Shown: positions 10,297-20,042, numbered from the stretch's first letter. The stretch: 64,000 nucleotides of DNA from an uncultured Leifsonia sp. (GCF_945957465.1 NZ_CAMFLC010000020.1:1-64000), one strand, 5' to 3'. Made by a program: numbers and translations. The notes: generated by a model not told the origin, from the sequence alone.

Positions 10297-11309
10297 CCGA
10301 CCTCACGACCGGATCCCACCTCGCCGGCGCAGAACCAGCCGGCGCCTCCGCCCCTGGCGCCGCCGATCTGCGCCACGCGCTCGCCCGGGTGCGCTCGGAG
10401 GTCGGCAAGGCCGTGGTCGGCCAGGACGGCGCCGTGACCGGCCTGATGATCGCCCTGCTGGCCCGCGGGCACGTCCTGCTGGAGGGCGTGCCGGGGGTCG
10501 CCAAGACCCTGCTGGTGCGCTCCCTCAGCGAGGCGTTGAGACTGTCGACCACGCGCATCCAGTTCACGCCCGATCTCATGCCGGGCGATGTCACCGGCTC
10601 GCTGGTCTACGACGCGCAGACGGGAGGGTTCGTCTTCCGCGAAGGGCCGGTGTTCACCAACATCCTGCTCGCCGACGAGATCAACCGCACGCCTCCCAAG
10701 ACCCAGTCCGCGCTCCTGGAGGCGATGGAGGAGCGCCAGGTCAGCGTCGACGGGGTGAGCCGCCGCCTCCCCGACCCGTTCATCGTGGCAGCGACCCAGA
10801 ACCCGATCGAGTACGAGGGCACCTACACGCTTCCCGAAGCCCAGCTCGACCGCTTCCTCCTCAAGCTCACACTCGACGTACCGGAGCGCGAGGCCGAGGT
10901 GGAGGTGCTGCGCAGGCACGCCGCCGGCTTCAACCCCCGCGACCTGGCCGGGGCCGGGGTGACGCCCGTGCTCGACGCCGGCCAGCTGAACGACGCCCGC
11001 GCCGCCGCGGCCGCGGTCGGGGCGAACGCCGACGTGCTCGCGTACATCGTCGACCTCGCCAGAGCCACGCGCCGCAGCCCGTCGGTGCGGCTCGGCGTGA
11101 GCCCGCGCGGCACGACGGCTCTGCTCGCTGCGGCGAAGGCGTGGGCGTGGCTCTCGGGCTACGACTCGATCACGCCCGACCACGTGCAGGCCATGCTCGT
11201 GCCGGTGTGGCGGCACCGCATCCAACTGCGCCCGGAGGCCGAGCTCGAGGGCGTGGGCGCAGACGCGATCCTGCGCTCGATCGTGCAGCAGGTCCAGGTT
11301 CCGATCTAG
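10293..11309 (+). CDS. MoxR family AAA+ ATPase
   Basis: MoxR ATPases act as chaperones, often with von Willebrand factor A or DUF58 partners, to activate or assemble other proteins. The 338-residue sequence has the Walker A motif GVPGVAKT at residues 65-72 and Walker B LLADEINRTPPKTQSALLEA. The sensor-1 Asn lies in IVAATQNPIEYEGTYTLPEA. The AAA lid region follows, including [18 protein letters not shown]. The ATG overlaps the DUF4350 stop by 4 bases, and the DUF58 gene starts 9 bases after its stop. This is the canonical MoxR-DUF58 pairing. Confidence 0.96.
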   Translation: MTDLTTGSHLAGAEPAGASAPGAADLRHALARVRSEVGKAVVGQDGAVTGLMIALLARGHVLLEGVPGVAKTLLVRSLSEALRLSTTRIQFTPDLMPGDVTGSLVYDAQTGGFVFREGPVFTNILLADEINRTPPKTQSALLEAMEERQVSVDGVSRRLPDPFIVAATQNPIEYEGTYTLPEAQLDRFLLKLTLDVPEREAEVEVLRRHAAGFNPRDLAGAGVTPVLDAGQLNDARAAAAAVGANADVLAYIVDLARATRRSPSVRLGVSPRGTTALLAAAKAWAWLSGYDSITPDHVQAMLVPVWRHRIQLRPEAELEGVGADAILRSIVQQVQVPI

Positions 11310-11318
11310 GGCGAGCCG

Positions 11319-12650
11319 ATGACCGTGTCCGGACGTTTCGTCGCCCTGCTGGCGCTGGGCGTCGTCCCCGTCGTGCTCCTCGGCGGGGAGGCGGCGCTCG
11401 CGTACGCCGCGCTGGGCGGCTGGGTCGCGCTGTGCGTGGTGCTCGGGGCGATCGACCTGGCCCTGGCGGCGTCGCCGCGGCGTGTGCGGCTGAGCCGCGA
11501 CCTGCCCGCCCGCGTGCGGCTGGGGGCCGACGCGACCGCGGAGCTGTTCGTGACCAATGCCGGAGCCCGCGTGCTGCGCGGTGTCCTGCGCGATGCGTGG
11601 GAGCCGTCGGCCGGCGCGGTACCGACGCGCACCGCGATCAGCATCCCGCCCGGCGAGCGTCGGCGCGTCACGGTCTCGCTGCGGCCGTGGCGGCGCGGCG
11701 AGCGCCGTGTCGAGCAGGTCACGGTGCGGTCCGCCGGGCCCCTGGGGCTGTGGGCGCGACAGGCGACGCTCGCCGCGCCCGGCCGCATCCGGGTGCTGCC
11801 GCCGTTCACATCGCGCAAGCACCTCCCGTCGCGGCTGGCGCGGCTGCGCGAGCTCGATGGGACCACGAGTGTGATGCTGCGCGGCCAGGGCACCGAGTTC
11901 GACTCGTTGCGCGAGTACGTGCGCGGCGACGACGTGCGCTCGATCGACTGGCGCGCGACCGCCCGGCGGCACGACCCGACCGGGGGCCGGGGTGCGCGCG
12001 TGATGGTGCGCACCTGGCGGCCCGAGCGCGACAGGCGCGTGGTGGTCGTGATCGACACGGCGCGCACCTCCGCCGCCCGCATCGGCGACGAACCCCGGAT
12101 CGACACCGCGTTCGAGGCGTCGCTGTTGCTGGCCGCCCTCGCGACGCGGGCCGGCGACCGCGTCGATCTGCTCGCTTACGACCGGATCGTGCGCGGACGG
12201 GTGCAGGGCGCAGTGGGCGCCGAGCTGCTCTCCCGGATGGTCGACGCGATGGCCGGCATCGAGCCCGCGCTCATCGAGATGGACTGGGCTGCCGTTCCCG
12301 CCCAGGTCGGCGCCATGACCAGTCAGCGCTCGCTCGTCGTGCTCCTGACCTCCCTCGATGCACCCGGCGGCTCCCGCGGCCTGCTCTCGGTGCTGCCCCA
12401 GCTGACGCGCAAGCACCTCGTCGTGGTCGCGAGCGTGACCGATCCGGAGGCCGAGGCCGCCGCCCTGCAGCGCGGGCGCAGGGACGACGTCTACCGCGCG
12501 GCGTCCGCCGAGCGCGCACTGCTCGATGTCGCGCGCGTGTCGGCGGCCGTCCGGCGCCTCGGCGGCGAGGTCGTGACCGGGTCGCCGTCCGACCTGCCTC
12601 CCGCACTGGCCGACCGCTACCTCGCGCTCAAGGCCGCTGGACGCCTCTGA
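11319..12650 (+). CDS. DUF58 domain-containing protein
   Basis: DUF58 proteins carry two N-terminal membrane helices and a vWA-like domain and are the usual partners of MoxR ATPases. The 443-residue product has membrane segments at about residues 5-25 and 27-48. The family signature FDSLREYVRGDDVRSIDWRA is present. A MIDAS-like stretch, VVVVIDTARTSA, follows. It closes the five-gene operon that starts at 7056. A small hairpin (12671-12686, arms CCCCG/CGGGG) and then the palindrome array lie just downstream. Confidence 0.93.
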   Translation: MTVSGRFVALLALGVVPVVLLGGEAALAYAALGGWVALCVVLGAIDLALAASPRRVRLSRDLPARVRLGADATAELFVTNAGARVLRGVLRDAWEPSAGAVPTRTAISIPPGERRRVTVSLRPWRRGERRVEQVTVRSAGPLGLWARQATLAAPGRIRVLPPFTSRKHLPSRLARLRELDGTTSVMLRGQGTEFDSLREYVRGDDVRSIDWRATARRHDPTGGRGARVMVRTWRPERDRRVVVVIDTARTSAARIGDEPRIDTAFEASLLLAALATRAGDRVDLLAYDRIVRGRVQGAVGAELLSRMVDAMAGIEPALIEMDWAAVPAQVGAMTSQRSLVVLLTSLDAPGGSRGLLSVLPQLTRKHLVVVASVTDPEAEAAALQRGRRDDVYRAASAERALLDVARVSAAVRRLGGEVVTGSPSDLPPALADRYLALKAAGRL

Positions 12651-12686
12651 CGCGCCGCGCCCGGTCCCGGCCCCGCTCGCTCGGGG

Positions 12687-12739
12687 ATTCGTGACGAATG
12701 CGTCGATTCGTGCCACGAATCACGGCATTCGTCACGAAG
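12687..12739. repeat. Triple phased palindrome array
   Basis: Three palindromes of the type ATTCGT-N-ACGAAT are centred at 12693, 12713 and 12733, exactly 20 bases apart. The first is a perfect 13-mer. The second is a perfect 15-mer that extends to 17. The third has one terminal mismatch. The two outer copies are also mirror images, giving 14-base arms (12688-12701 and 12725-12738) centred on the same base, 12713. The array lies between the convergent DUF58 and SpoIIM genes. It could be a protein-binding array, a REP-like element or a bidirectional terminator. The short direct repeats just after it (GCCGACGCACGG, twice near 12750-12775) look unrelated. Confidence 0.85.
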
Positions 12740-12810
12740 GTCGCCGACGCACGGGAGCCGACGCACGGCAGACGACGCAGGGCAGAGGGAGTCGGCGGTG
12801 GGAGGGCGCG

Positions 12811-13806
12811 TCAGCCGGCGACGACGCGGCGGTCGCCCGCCTCGAACTCGGTGAGGTCGCCGGTCTCGCCGGCGCGCACCGCGCGGCGGCCGACGAACAG
12901 CATGTAGAAGAGGAACGCGGCGAGCGCCAGGGCGCCGATGGCGATCTTGGCCCACACGGGCAGCGGCGACGGCGTCACGAAGCCTTCGATCAGCCCCGAC
13001 ACGAACAGGGAGATGGCACAGCCGACGGCCACGGTGAAGAGCGCCCTGCCGTCTTCGGCGAGCGCCTGCCCCCTGGTGCGCGCTCCCGGCGCGATCCAGG
13101 CCCAGAAGATCCGCAGGCCCGCTGCCGCCGCGACGAAGACGCTGGTGAGCTCCAGGAGGCCGTGGGGCAGGATGTACGAGAACATCACGTCGCCGCGGCC
13201 GTAGGCGAACATCACCCCGGCGGCGGTACCGACACCCACGGCGTTCTGCACGAGCACGTACGGAACCCACAGCCCGGTGATCCCGAACGCGATGCACTGC
13301 GCCGCGATCCAGGCGTTGTTCGTCCAGACCTGACCGGCGAACGACGCCGCCGGGTTGTTCGAGTAGTAGTCGACGAACTCGTGGTTCACGTACTGCTTGA
13401 GAGCGGCGTCGTCGCCGAGGTTGCGCAGGACCTCCGGGTTCCCCGTGATCCACAGCGCGTAGAGCGTCGCGACGACGACGGTGAAGACGGCCACCGCCAG
13501 CACAATCCAGCGGATGCGGTAGAGCGCTGCGGGGAGCTGGAGGACGAAGAAGCGCGGAAGCTGCGAGAACAGGTTGCTCCCCGCCCCCGTGAAGCGCAGT
13601 CGCGCGCCGGCCAGGATGACCGACAGCCGGTCGCCGACGGCCGTGGAGCCCGCGCTGGTCTGGATCGCCGACAGATCGGCGGCGGCCGACTGATACAGGT
13701 CGATCAGCTCGTCGGCGTCGCGCCCGTCCAGGCGGCGGCGCGCGGCCAGCCGGGAGAGCCTGTCCCAGTCGGCGCTGCGCGCTGCCGTGTATGCGTCGAG
13801 ATCCAT
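12811..13806 (-). CDS. Stage II sporulation protein M (SpoIIM) family membrane protein
   Basis: The 331-residue protein belongs to the SpoIIM/DUF95 family of polytopic membrane proteins. In non-sporulating actinobacteria they occur beside RDD, MoxR and DUF58 genes and their role is unclear. The N-terminal 80 residues are cytoplasmic and helical (DLDAYTAARSADWDRLSRLA). About five membrane segments follow, with conserved LPHGLLELTSVFVAAAAG. I prefer ATG at 13806 (MDLDAYT) over the longer frame because a TATCAT box lies 8 bases upstream, as in a leaderless gene. Only 17 bases separate it from the divergent RDD gene. Confidence 0.88.
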   Translation of the reverse strand: MDLDAYTAARSADWDRLSRLAARRRLDGRDADELIDLYQSAAADLSAIQTSAGSTAVGDRLSVILAGARLRFTGAGSNLFSQLPRFFVLQLPAALYRIRWIVLAVAVFTVVVATLYALWITGNPEVLRNLGDDAALKQYVNHEFVDYYSNNPAASFAGQVWTNNAWIAAQCIAFGITGLWVPYVLVQNAVGVGTAAGVMFAYGRGDVMFSYILPHGLLELTSVFVAAAAGLRIFWAWIAPGARTRGQALAEDGRALFTVAVGCAISLFVSGLIEGFVTPSPLPVWAKIAIGALALAAFLFYMLFVGRRAVRAGETGDLTEFEAGDRRVVAG

Positions 13807-13814
13807 CTGCTTGA

Positions 13815-13820
13815 ATGATA
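13815..13820 (-). promoter_or_regulatory. Leaderless -10 box of the SpoIIM-family gene
   Basis: On the minus strand this reads TATCAT and lies 8 bases before the ATG at 13806. That spacing puts the transcription start at or beside the A of the start codon. On the plus strand the same bases include an alternative ATG for the RDD gene. Confidence 0.5.
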
Positions 13821-13823
13821 GCC

Positions 13824-14681
13824 ATGACGGCATCCGCGCCCATGCTCCCGAGCGGGGGTCAGGCTCCGGCGCGCGGCGAGCGCGAGCTCGTGACCGGCGA
13901 GGCCGTCGCGCTCGACGTCCGGCCGACCAGCTACATCCTCCGCGCGGCCGGCACCATGATCGACTGGCTGTTCTCGATGCTCGTCATGCTCGGGTGCATC
14001 CTGCTGCTCGTGGCGACGGGCGGAGGTCTCGACCAGGCCCTGCTGCGGGCGCTCGTCGTCCTCATCCTGGTGTTCGGGATGGTCGTCCTGCCGACGGCGA
14101 TGGAGCTGCTGACCCGTGGACGTTCACTCGGCCGTCTCGCGGTCGGAGCCCGCATCGTGCGCGACGACGGCGGTGCGACCGGGTTCCGCCACGCGTTCAT
14201 CCGCTCACTGGTCGGGGTGCTCGAGATCTACATGACCTTCGGCGGAATCGCGGCGCTCACCGGACTGCTGAACCCCCGCTCCAAGCGCCTGGGCGATCTG
14301 CTCGCCGGCACGTACAGCCAGCACGAGCGGGTGCCCCGCCCGCAGCCCCTCGCGCTCCACCTGCCTCCGCAGCTCGCCGGGTGGGCGCAGACCGCGGATG
14401 TCGGCCGGCTCCCCGATCGGCTCTCGCGTCGGATCGCCCAGTTCGTGCGGCAGGCCCCGCAGCTGACCGTGCCGGCACGCATCGGCCTGAGCACCGAGCT
14501 GGCGCGGGAGGCCGCACCGTACGTCTCACCGCTGCCGCCGGTCGACGCCGAGTCGTTCCTGGTCGCCGTCGCCGTCCTCCGCCGCCGCCGCGACGCCGCG
14601 GGGCTCGCGCTGGAGGCGGAGCGGCTCCAGCGCCTCGAGCCGGTGCTCGGTGCGCTCCCCCACGGCTTCCCCGACCGCTGA
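13824..14681 (+). CDS. RDD family membrane protein
   Basis: RDD-domain proteins are small membrane proteins of poorly known function, some linked to ion transport. The 285-residue product has the Arg-Asp motif region RPTSYILRAAGTMIDWLFSM. Membrane segments follow at about residues 45-65, 70-95 and 125-145, including SLGRLAVGARIVRDDGG. A hydrophilic C-terminus of about 125 residues follows. The ATG at 13824 (MTASAPM) is chosen; an in-frame ATG at 13815 would add three residues. It diverges from the SpoIIM gene, an arrangement shared with the mycobacterial moxR2 neighbourhood. Confidence 0.88.
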   Translation: MTASAPMLPSGGQAPARGERELVTGEAVALDVRPTSYILRAAGTMIDWLFSMLVMLGCILLLVATGGGLDQALLRALVVLILVFGMVVLPTAMELLTRGRSLGRLAVGARIVRDDGGATGFRHAFIRSLVGVLEIYMTFGGIAALTGLLNPRSKRLGDLLAGTYSQHERVPRPQPLALHLPPQLAGWAQTADVGRLPDRLSRRIAQFVRQAPQLTVPARIGLSTELAREAAPYVSPLPPVDAESFLVAVAVLRRRRDAAGLALEAERLQRLEPVLGALPHGFPDR

Positions 14682-14724
14682 TCCGCACCGCCGGGCGACG
14701 ACCGGCCACACCTTTGGAGCGTCG

Positions 14725-15630
14725 ATGACCGACTACCGTGCCCATTTCGACGCCGTCGTGTCTTTCGTCAACGGCGGAGGGCTGACCGCCGAAGGGTTCC
14801 GGCTGGACGTCCCGTCGGACACCCTCGGCGAGGACGAGCTCGCGGAACTGTTCGTGCGGCACCTGGGCCTCGCCCTCGTCGGCAGGGTCGAACTCCGCGA
14901 CATCCGCATCGTCGAGGAGCCGCACCGCGGGAGCCGGGGAGTGCAGGCGCCGGCGACCGACGACCGGAGCCCCGGGCGCATCGTGGATCTCAGCCATCCG
15001 ATCCGGGCAGGTCTCGTCACCTACCCCGGCCTCCCGGCGCCGGTCATCACCCCGCACCTCACGCGCGAGGGCTCGCGCGAGCGCTACGCTCCGGGCACCG
15101 AGTTCGCGATGGACATCATCACGATGATCGGCAACACCGGCACGTATCTGGACAGCCCGTTCCACCGCTACGCCGACGGCGGCGATCTCGCATCACTCGA
15201 CCTGGCCACGCTCGTGGGGCTGCGCGCGGAGGTCTTCCACCTCACCGACGCCGTCGAGCGCGGCATCCCGACGTCGGTGTTCCACGACAGGGAGCTCGCG
15301 GGAGCGGCCGTGCTGCTGCACACGGGCTGGGACACGCGATTCGGCACCCCGGCGTACGCGAGCGGCGCGCCGTACCTGACCGAGGAGGGAGCGCAGCAGC
15401 TGGCCCGCGCCGGCGTCGCTTTGGTGGGCATCGACTCGCTCAACATCGACGACACCGAGAACGACGGATCGCGCCCGGCGCACAGCATCCTGCTGGCTCA
15501 CGGCATCCACGTGGTCGAGCACCTGACCCGGCTCGGCGATGTGCCCGCGCGGGGCGCCCGCTTCACGGCGGCGCCGCCCGCGATCGAAGGCTTCGGCACA
15601 TTCCCGGTGCGGGCGTTCGCGGAGGTGTGA
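14725..15630 (+). CDS. Cyclase/kynurenine-formamidase-fold family protein with altered metal site
   Basis: The C-terminal 230 residues of this 301-residue protein have the cyclase family fold, whose members are metal-dependent hydrolases such as kynurenine formamidase. They start at RIVDLSHPIRAGLVTYPG. The usual metal motif HxGTHxDxPxH reads NTGTYLDSPFHRY here. Asp and the last His are kept, but the first two His are Asn and Tyr. GIDSLNIDD and the C-terminal PxxIEGFGTFPVRAFA are conserved. An N-terminal extension of about 70 residues is not part of the fold. The ATG at 14725 has TTTGGAG upstream. Substrate is unknown, and the enzyme may be catalytically different from formamidases. Confidence 0.8.
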   Translation: MTDYRAHFDAVVSFVNGGGLTAEGFRLDVPSDTLGEDELAELFVRHLGLALVGRVELRDIRIVEEPHRGSRGVQAPATDDRSPGRIVDLSHPIRAGLVTYPGLPAPVITPHLTREGSRERYAPGTEFAMDIITMIGNTGTYLDSPFHRYADGGDLASLDLATLVGLRAEVFHLTDAVERGIPTSVFHDRELAGAAVLLHTGWDTRFGTPAYASGAPYLTEEGAQQLARAGVALVGIDSLNIDDTENDGSRPAHSILLAHGIHVVEHLTRLGDVPARGARFTAAPPAIEGFGTFPVRAFAEV

Positions 15631-15655
15631 CCGCTGCTTCGTCCGGCTGGGATCC

Positions 15656-16206
15656 TCAGTCGTGCAGGATGCGCTGGAAGAGCACGTGGTCTTGCCAGCG
15701 CCCTGCGATCTTGAGGTAGTTCGGGGCCACGCCGATCCTCTCGAAGCCGGCGCGGGTGAGCACCGACTGGGAGGCGTGGTTCGCCAGCAGCGTCGCCGCC
15801 TGCACGCGGTGCAGCGCGTAATCGTCCCGCGCGGCCTCCAGCACCGCCGTCAGCGCGACCGACGCCAGCCCACGGCCGGTGTGGCCGCGGTCGAGCCAAT
15901 AGCCGACCATCGCGCTCTGGAAGGCGCCGCGGACGATGTTGCTGAGGTCCATGCCGCCTGCGATGTCGTCGCCGTCGACGATCACCAGCGGCACCGCCGT
16001 CTCGAGCGAGCGCAGCGCGAGGAGCTCGCGCGTGCGCGCCAGCTGGCCCGCCTCGGTGAAGAACTCCTCCGACCTCGTCGGATCCCACGGCGCGAGGTGG
16101 CCGCGGTTGCGGGAGTACGCCGCGGCCAGCGCGGCGGCGTCCTCCTCGCGGCGTACGCGGAGGACGAGTCCGCCGGGCAGCTCCCGGTCGGCGAATTCGA
16201 GTGCCA

Positions 16207-16207
<1 letters not shown>
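15656..16207 (-). CDS. GNAT family N-acetyltransferase (RimJ/RimL type)
   Basis: This is a 183-residue acetyltransferase of the RimJ/RimL type, which transfers acetyl from acetyl-CoA to N-terminal or small-molecule amines. The acetyl-CoA loop is YWLDRGHTGRGLASVALTAV. The typical RimJ C-terminal part has LLANHASQSVLTRAGFERIG and ends with the LKIAGRWQDHVLFQ segment. The substrate cannot be inferred. ATG at 16207 shares one base with the sahH stop (TGATG), so it is translationally coupled to the gene upstream. The longer frame reading into sahH is a shadow. Confidence 0.88.
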
Positions 16208-17688
<1,481 letters not shown>

Positions 17689-17770
17689 GCGATCATTCTC
17701 GCACGGGCGCGCGGCGGAGCCAGGGGCAGCAGGCACGCGATCGGCCGACGCGACCAGCGCTCCCGAGCCG

Positions 17771-19210
17771 TCACGCCCTGATGAGCGCCAGCACCTCGTC
17801 CCGGACCCGCGACATCGTGGCGGTGTCCGCGGCCTCCACGTTCAGCCGCAGCAGCGGCTCCGTGTTCGACGGGCGCACCGAGAACCACCAGAACGGCTCG
17901 CTCTCGTCGGTCAGCCCGGTGACGGTGAGGCCGTCGAGCTCGTCGAACTCCGCGCGACCCGTGAACGCCTCGACGATGCGAGCGTAGGCGGCCGGCACGT
18001 CCTCCACCGACGAGTTGATCTCGCCGGACTGCACGTACGGGCTGTACTCCGCCGCCAGCGCGGAGAGCGGCCGGTCTTGCGAGCCGAACTCGGCGAGGAG
18101 ATGCATCGCGGCCAGCATGCCGTTGTCGGCGCTCCAGAAGTCGCGGAAGTAGTAGTGGGCGGAGTGCTCGCCGCCGAAGACGGCGCCGGTCGCGCGCATC
18201 GCGTCTTTGATGAGGGAGTGGCCGACGCGCGTGCGATACGGCGTCGCGCCGGCGGCCTCGATGGCCTCCGGGACGATGTTGGAGGTGATCAGGTTGTGGA
18301 TGACGGTGATGTCGGCGTCGGGGTCGGCGGCCCGCACGCGCGCGATCTCGCGGACGGCGACGATCGCGGCGACGGCCGACGGCGAGACGGCCGCCCCGGT
18401 CTCGTCCACGACGAAACAGCGGTCGGCATCGCCGTCGAAGGCCAGCCCGAGGTCGGCGCCGTGCTCGACGACGGCGGCCTGCAGGTCGACGAGGTTCGCG
18501 GGCTCGAGCGGGTTCGCCTCGTGGTTCGGAAAGCTCCCGTCGAGCTCGAAGTACATCGGCATGATCTCGATGGGCAGCGCGGGTAGGCCGGCAGCCTCGC
18601 CCAGGACGGCCGGGACGGTGAGCCCGCCCATGCCGTTGCCCGCGTCGACGACGACCCGGATCGGCCGGATGGCGCTCAGATCGACGAGGCCGCGCAGGTA
18701 GGCCGCATAGTCGGCGAGGACGTCCAGCTCGCGGTGGCCGCCCGGTCGATCCACCTCGACGAGACCGTCGGCGAGGTAGACGGCGGCGCGGTCGCGGATG
18801 GCGGCGAGTCCCGTGTCGAGGCTGATGCCCTGCGCCCCGGCGCGCGACAGCTTGATGCCGTTGTACGTCGCGGGATTGTGGCTGGCGGTGAACATCGCCG
18901 CGGCAGCGTTCAAGGCGCCGGACGCGTAGTACGACTCGTCGGTCGAGCACAGGCCGATGGAAACGACGTCGGCGCCGCGGGCCTGCGCACCGCGGGCGAA
19001 CGCCGCGGCGAACTCCGGCGACGAGTCGCGCATGTCGTGCCCGACGACGACCTCCGATCCGGCGGCGCCGATCTCGTCGACGAAGCCGGCGGCGACGGCG
19101 GTGACGATCTCCGCTGTCAGCGCGCTGCCGACCAGGCCGCGGATGTCGTAGGTCTTGACCACCGCGGAGAGGGCGGCACGGAAGTCGTCGATCGAGTCGG
19201 AGGTATGCAC
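17771..19210 (-). CDS. manB: Phosphomannomutase/phosphoglucomutase
   Basis: ManB interconverts mannose-6-phosphate and mannose-1-phosphate on the route to GDP-mannose. The 479-residue alpha-D-phosphohexomutase has the phosphoserine loop [13 protein letters not shown], with the catalytic Ser at about residue 110. The metal loop is [10 protein letters not shown], the sugar-specificity loop is [14 protein letters not shown], and the phosphate-binding loop is [11 protein letters not shown]. The GTG start has AAGG upstream and lies 9 bases after the DUF3499 stop, so the two form an operon. With manA and gmd in this window it supports GDP-mannose and GDP-6-deoxyhexose supply. Confidence 0.95.
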   Translation of the reverse strand: MHTSDSIDDFRAALSAVVKTYDIRGLVGSALTAEIVTAVAAGFVDEIGAAGSEVVVGHDMRDSSPEFAAAFARGAQARGADVVSIGLCSTDESYYASGALNAAAAMFTASHNPATYNGIKLSRAGAQGISLDTGLAAIRDRAAVYLADGLVEVDRPGGHRELDVLADYAAYLRGLVDLSAIRPIRVVVDAGNGMGGLTVPAVLGEAAGLPALPIEIMPMYFELDGSFPNHEANPLEPANLVDLQAAVVEHGADLGLAFDGDADRCFVVDETGAAVSPSAVAAIVAVREIARVRAADPDADITVIHNLITSNIVPEAIEAAGATPYRTRVGHSLIKDAMRATGAVFGGEHSAHYYFRDFWSADNGMLAAMHLLAEFGSQDRPLSALAAEYSPYVQSGEINSSVEDVPAAYARIVEAFTGRAEFDELDGLTVTGLTDESEPFWWFSVRPSNTEPLLRLNVEAADTATMSRVRDEVLALIRA

Positions 19211-19219
19211 CGGGTCACC

Positions 19220-19432
19220 TTACTTGATCTCGCCGAAGACCTCGTGACGCACGATCTGCCAGCCCTGCGGTGCCGACAGGCGCTCGGCGTGGATGGCGCA
19301 GAGGTCGTAGGAGTGCGGCTCGTGCGAGAGGCTGAGCGGGCCGAGGACCGCCATCGAGTCCGCGTACACGTAGGTCAGCGTCGACACGGCGTCGCGCGGG
19401 CAGGCGACACGGGAACACGGGCGGCTCAACAT
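19220..19432 (-). CDS. DUF3499 family protein
   Basis: This 70-residue protein belongs to DUF3499, an actinobacterial family of unknown function conserved next to manB and the zincin-like gene. It begins MLSRPCSRVACPRDAVSTL and keeps the paired cysteines and the segment EPHSYDLCAIHAERLSAPQGW; the four Cys/His positions suggest a zinc ribbon. ATG at 19432 has a TAGTCT box 7 bases upstream, consistent with a leaderless message. The longer reverse frame to 19912 is antisense to the neighbour and is rejected. Confidence 0.85.
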   Translation of the reverse strand: MLSRPCSRVACPRDAVSTLTYVYADSMAVLGPLSLSHEPHSYDLCAIHAERLSAPQGWQIVRHEVFGEIK

Positions 19433-19439
19433 CGCGCTC

Positions 19440-19445
19440 AGACTA
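19440..19445 (-). promoter_or_regulatory. Leaderless -10 box of the DUF3499-manB unit
   Basis: Minus-strand TAGTCT, 7 bases before the DUF3499 ATG. It lies back to back with the plus-strand TAGGAT box at 19463-19468. Confidence 0.5.
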
Positions 19446-19462
19446 CCGGAGCACCACCGACG

Positions 19463-19468
19463 TAGGAT
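19463..19468 (+). promoter_or_regulatory. Leaderless -10 box of the zincin-like gene
   Basis: TAGGAT lies 6 bases before the ATG at 19475, and no Shine-Dalgarno sequence fits between them. The two divergent genes share a 42-base intergenic gap. Confidence 0.5.
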
Positions 19469-19474
19469 GGCGAC

Positions 19475-19918
19475 ATGCCCCGCAACCGCCGCACCAGCAG
19501 CAACCCTCCGGCGACCAGCCGGTGGCGCAGCCGTCACGGCAGAGGCGCGCGCGGCCCGGTCACCGGCCCGCATCTGCCCATGCTGCAGAACCGCATCGAC
19601 TTCTTCGACATGACCGTCGCCTCCACCGCGGACTACCTCAAGGGGGTCTGGCCGGACGAGCTGGCGAACGTGCACTTCGAGGTCGCGGCCACGCCGACCG
19701 GCAACACCGGCACCGACGGCGTCGACCGCTGGTTGGTCGACCACGCCCGGCGACGCATCGTGCTCTACCGGGTGCCCATCCAGCGGCTGACCAAGCTGCA
19801 CCGCGACGACGACCTCCACCGCCGCATGTACATCGAGGGGTGCGTGTTCCGCGCCGTGGCCGAGCTGCTCGGCAAAGACCCGTGGGATCTCGCGCCGGAC
19901 CGGTTCCGGCACTTCTGA
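19475..19918 (+). CDS. Zincin-like metallopeptidase family protein (degenerate active site)
   Basis: The 147-residue protein resembles the minimal MMP-like/zincin family (PF06262 type) that sits divergent to DUF3499 in actinobacteria. It has a basic N-terminus of about 30 residues and then RIDFFDMTVASTADYLKGVW. The helix that carries HExxH in active members reads EGCVFRAVAELLGKDPWDL here, with no HExxH. Catalytic activity is therefore doubtful and the protein may be a structural or binding descendant. ATG at 19475 is supported by the TAGGAT box 6 bases upstream. Confidence 0.8.
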   Translation: MPRNRRTSSNPPATSRWRSRHGRGARGPVTGPHLPMLQNRIDFFDMTVASTADYLKGVWPDELANVHFEVAATPTGNTGTDGVDRWLVDHARRRIVLYRVPIQRLTKLHRDDDLHRRMYIEGCVFRAVAELLGKDPWDLAPDRFRHF

Positions 19919-19966
19919 TCGCGCTGTGCTGTTTGGCGGGCCGCCCGCGCCGTGAGGCTGGACCTC

Positions 19967-20042
19967 GTCAGTGCGGATGGACCTCGTCAGTGCGGGTAGA
20001 CGTCGTCAGTGCGGGTAGACGTCGTCAGTGCGGGTAGACGTC
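19967..20042. repeat. 19-base tandem repeats spanning the end of the DUF5719 gene
   Basis: Three identical 19-base units lie at 19986-20004, 20005-20023 and 20024-20042. A fourth with 3 mismatches lies at 19967-19985, and a partial unit precedes it. On the minus strand each unit reads as the last codons of the DUF5719 gene (for DVYPH) plus its TGA stop. The gene ends in the innermost copy, so the other copies lie in its 3' untranslated region. Confidence 0.95.

Noticed and set aside
10002-12716. 904-residue reverse open frame
   Set aside because: It is antisense to the DUF4350, MoxR and DUF58 genes and is rich in His, Arg and Gly without motifs.
12687-12739. CRISPR array
   Set aside because: Repeats are self-palindromic, only 20 bases apart and without unique spacers; no cas genes occur.
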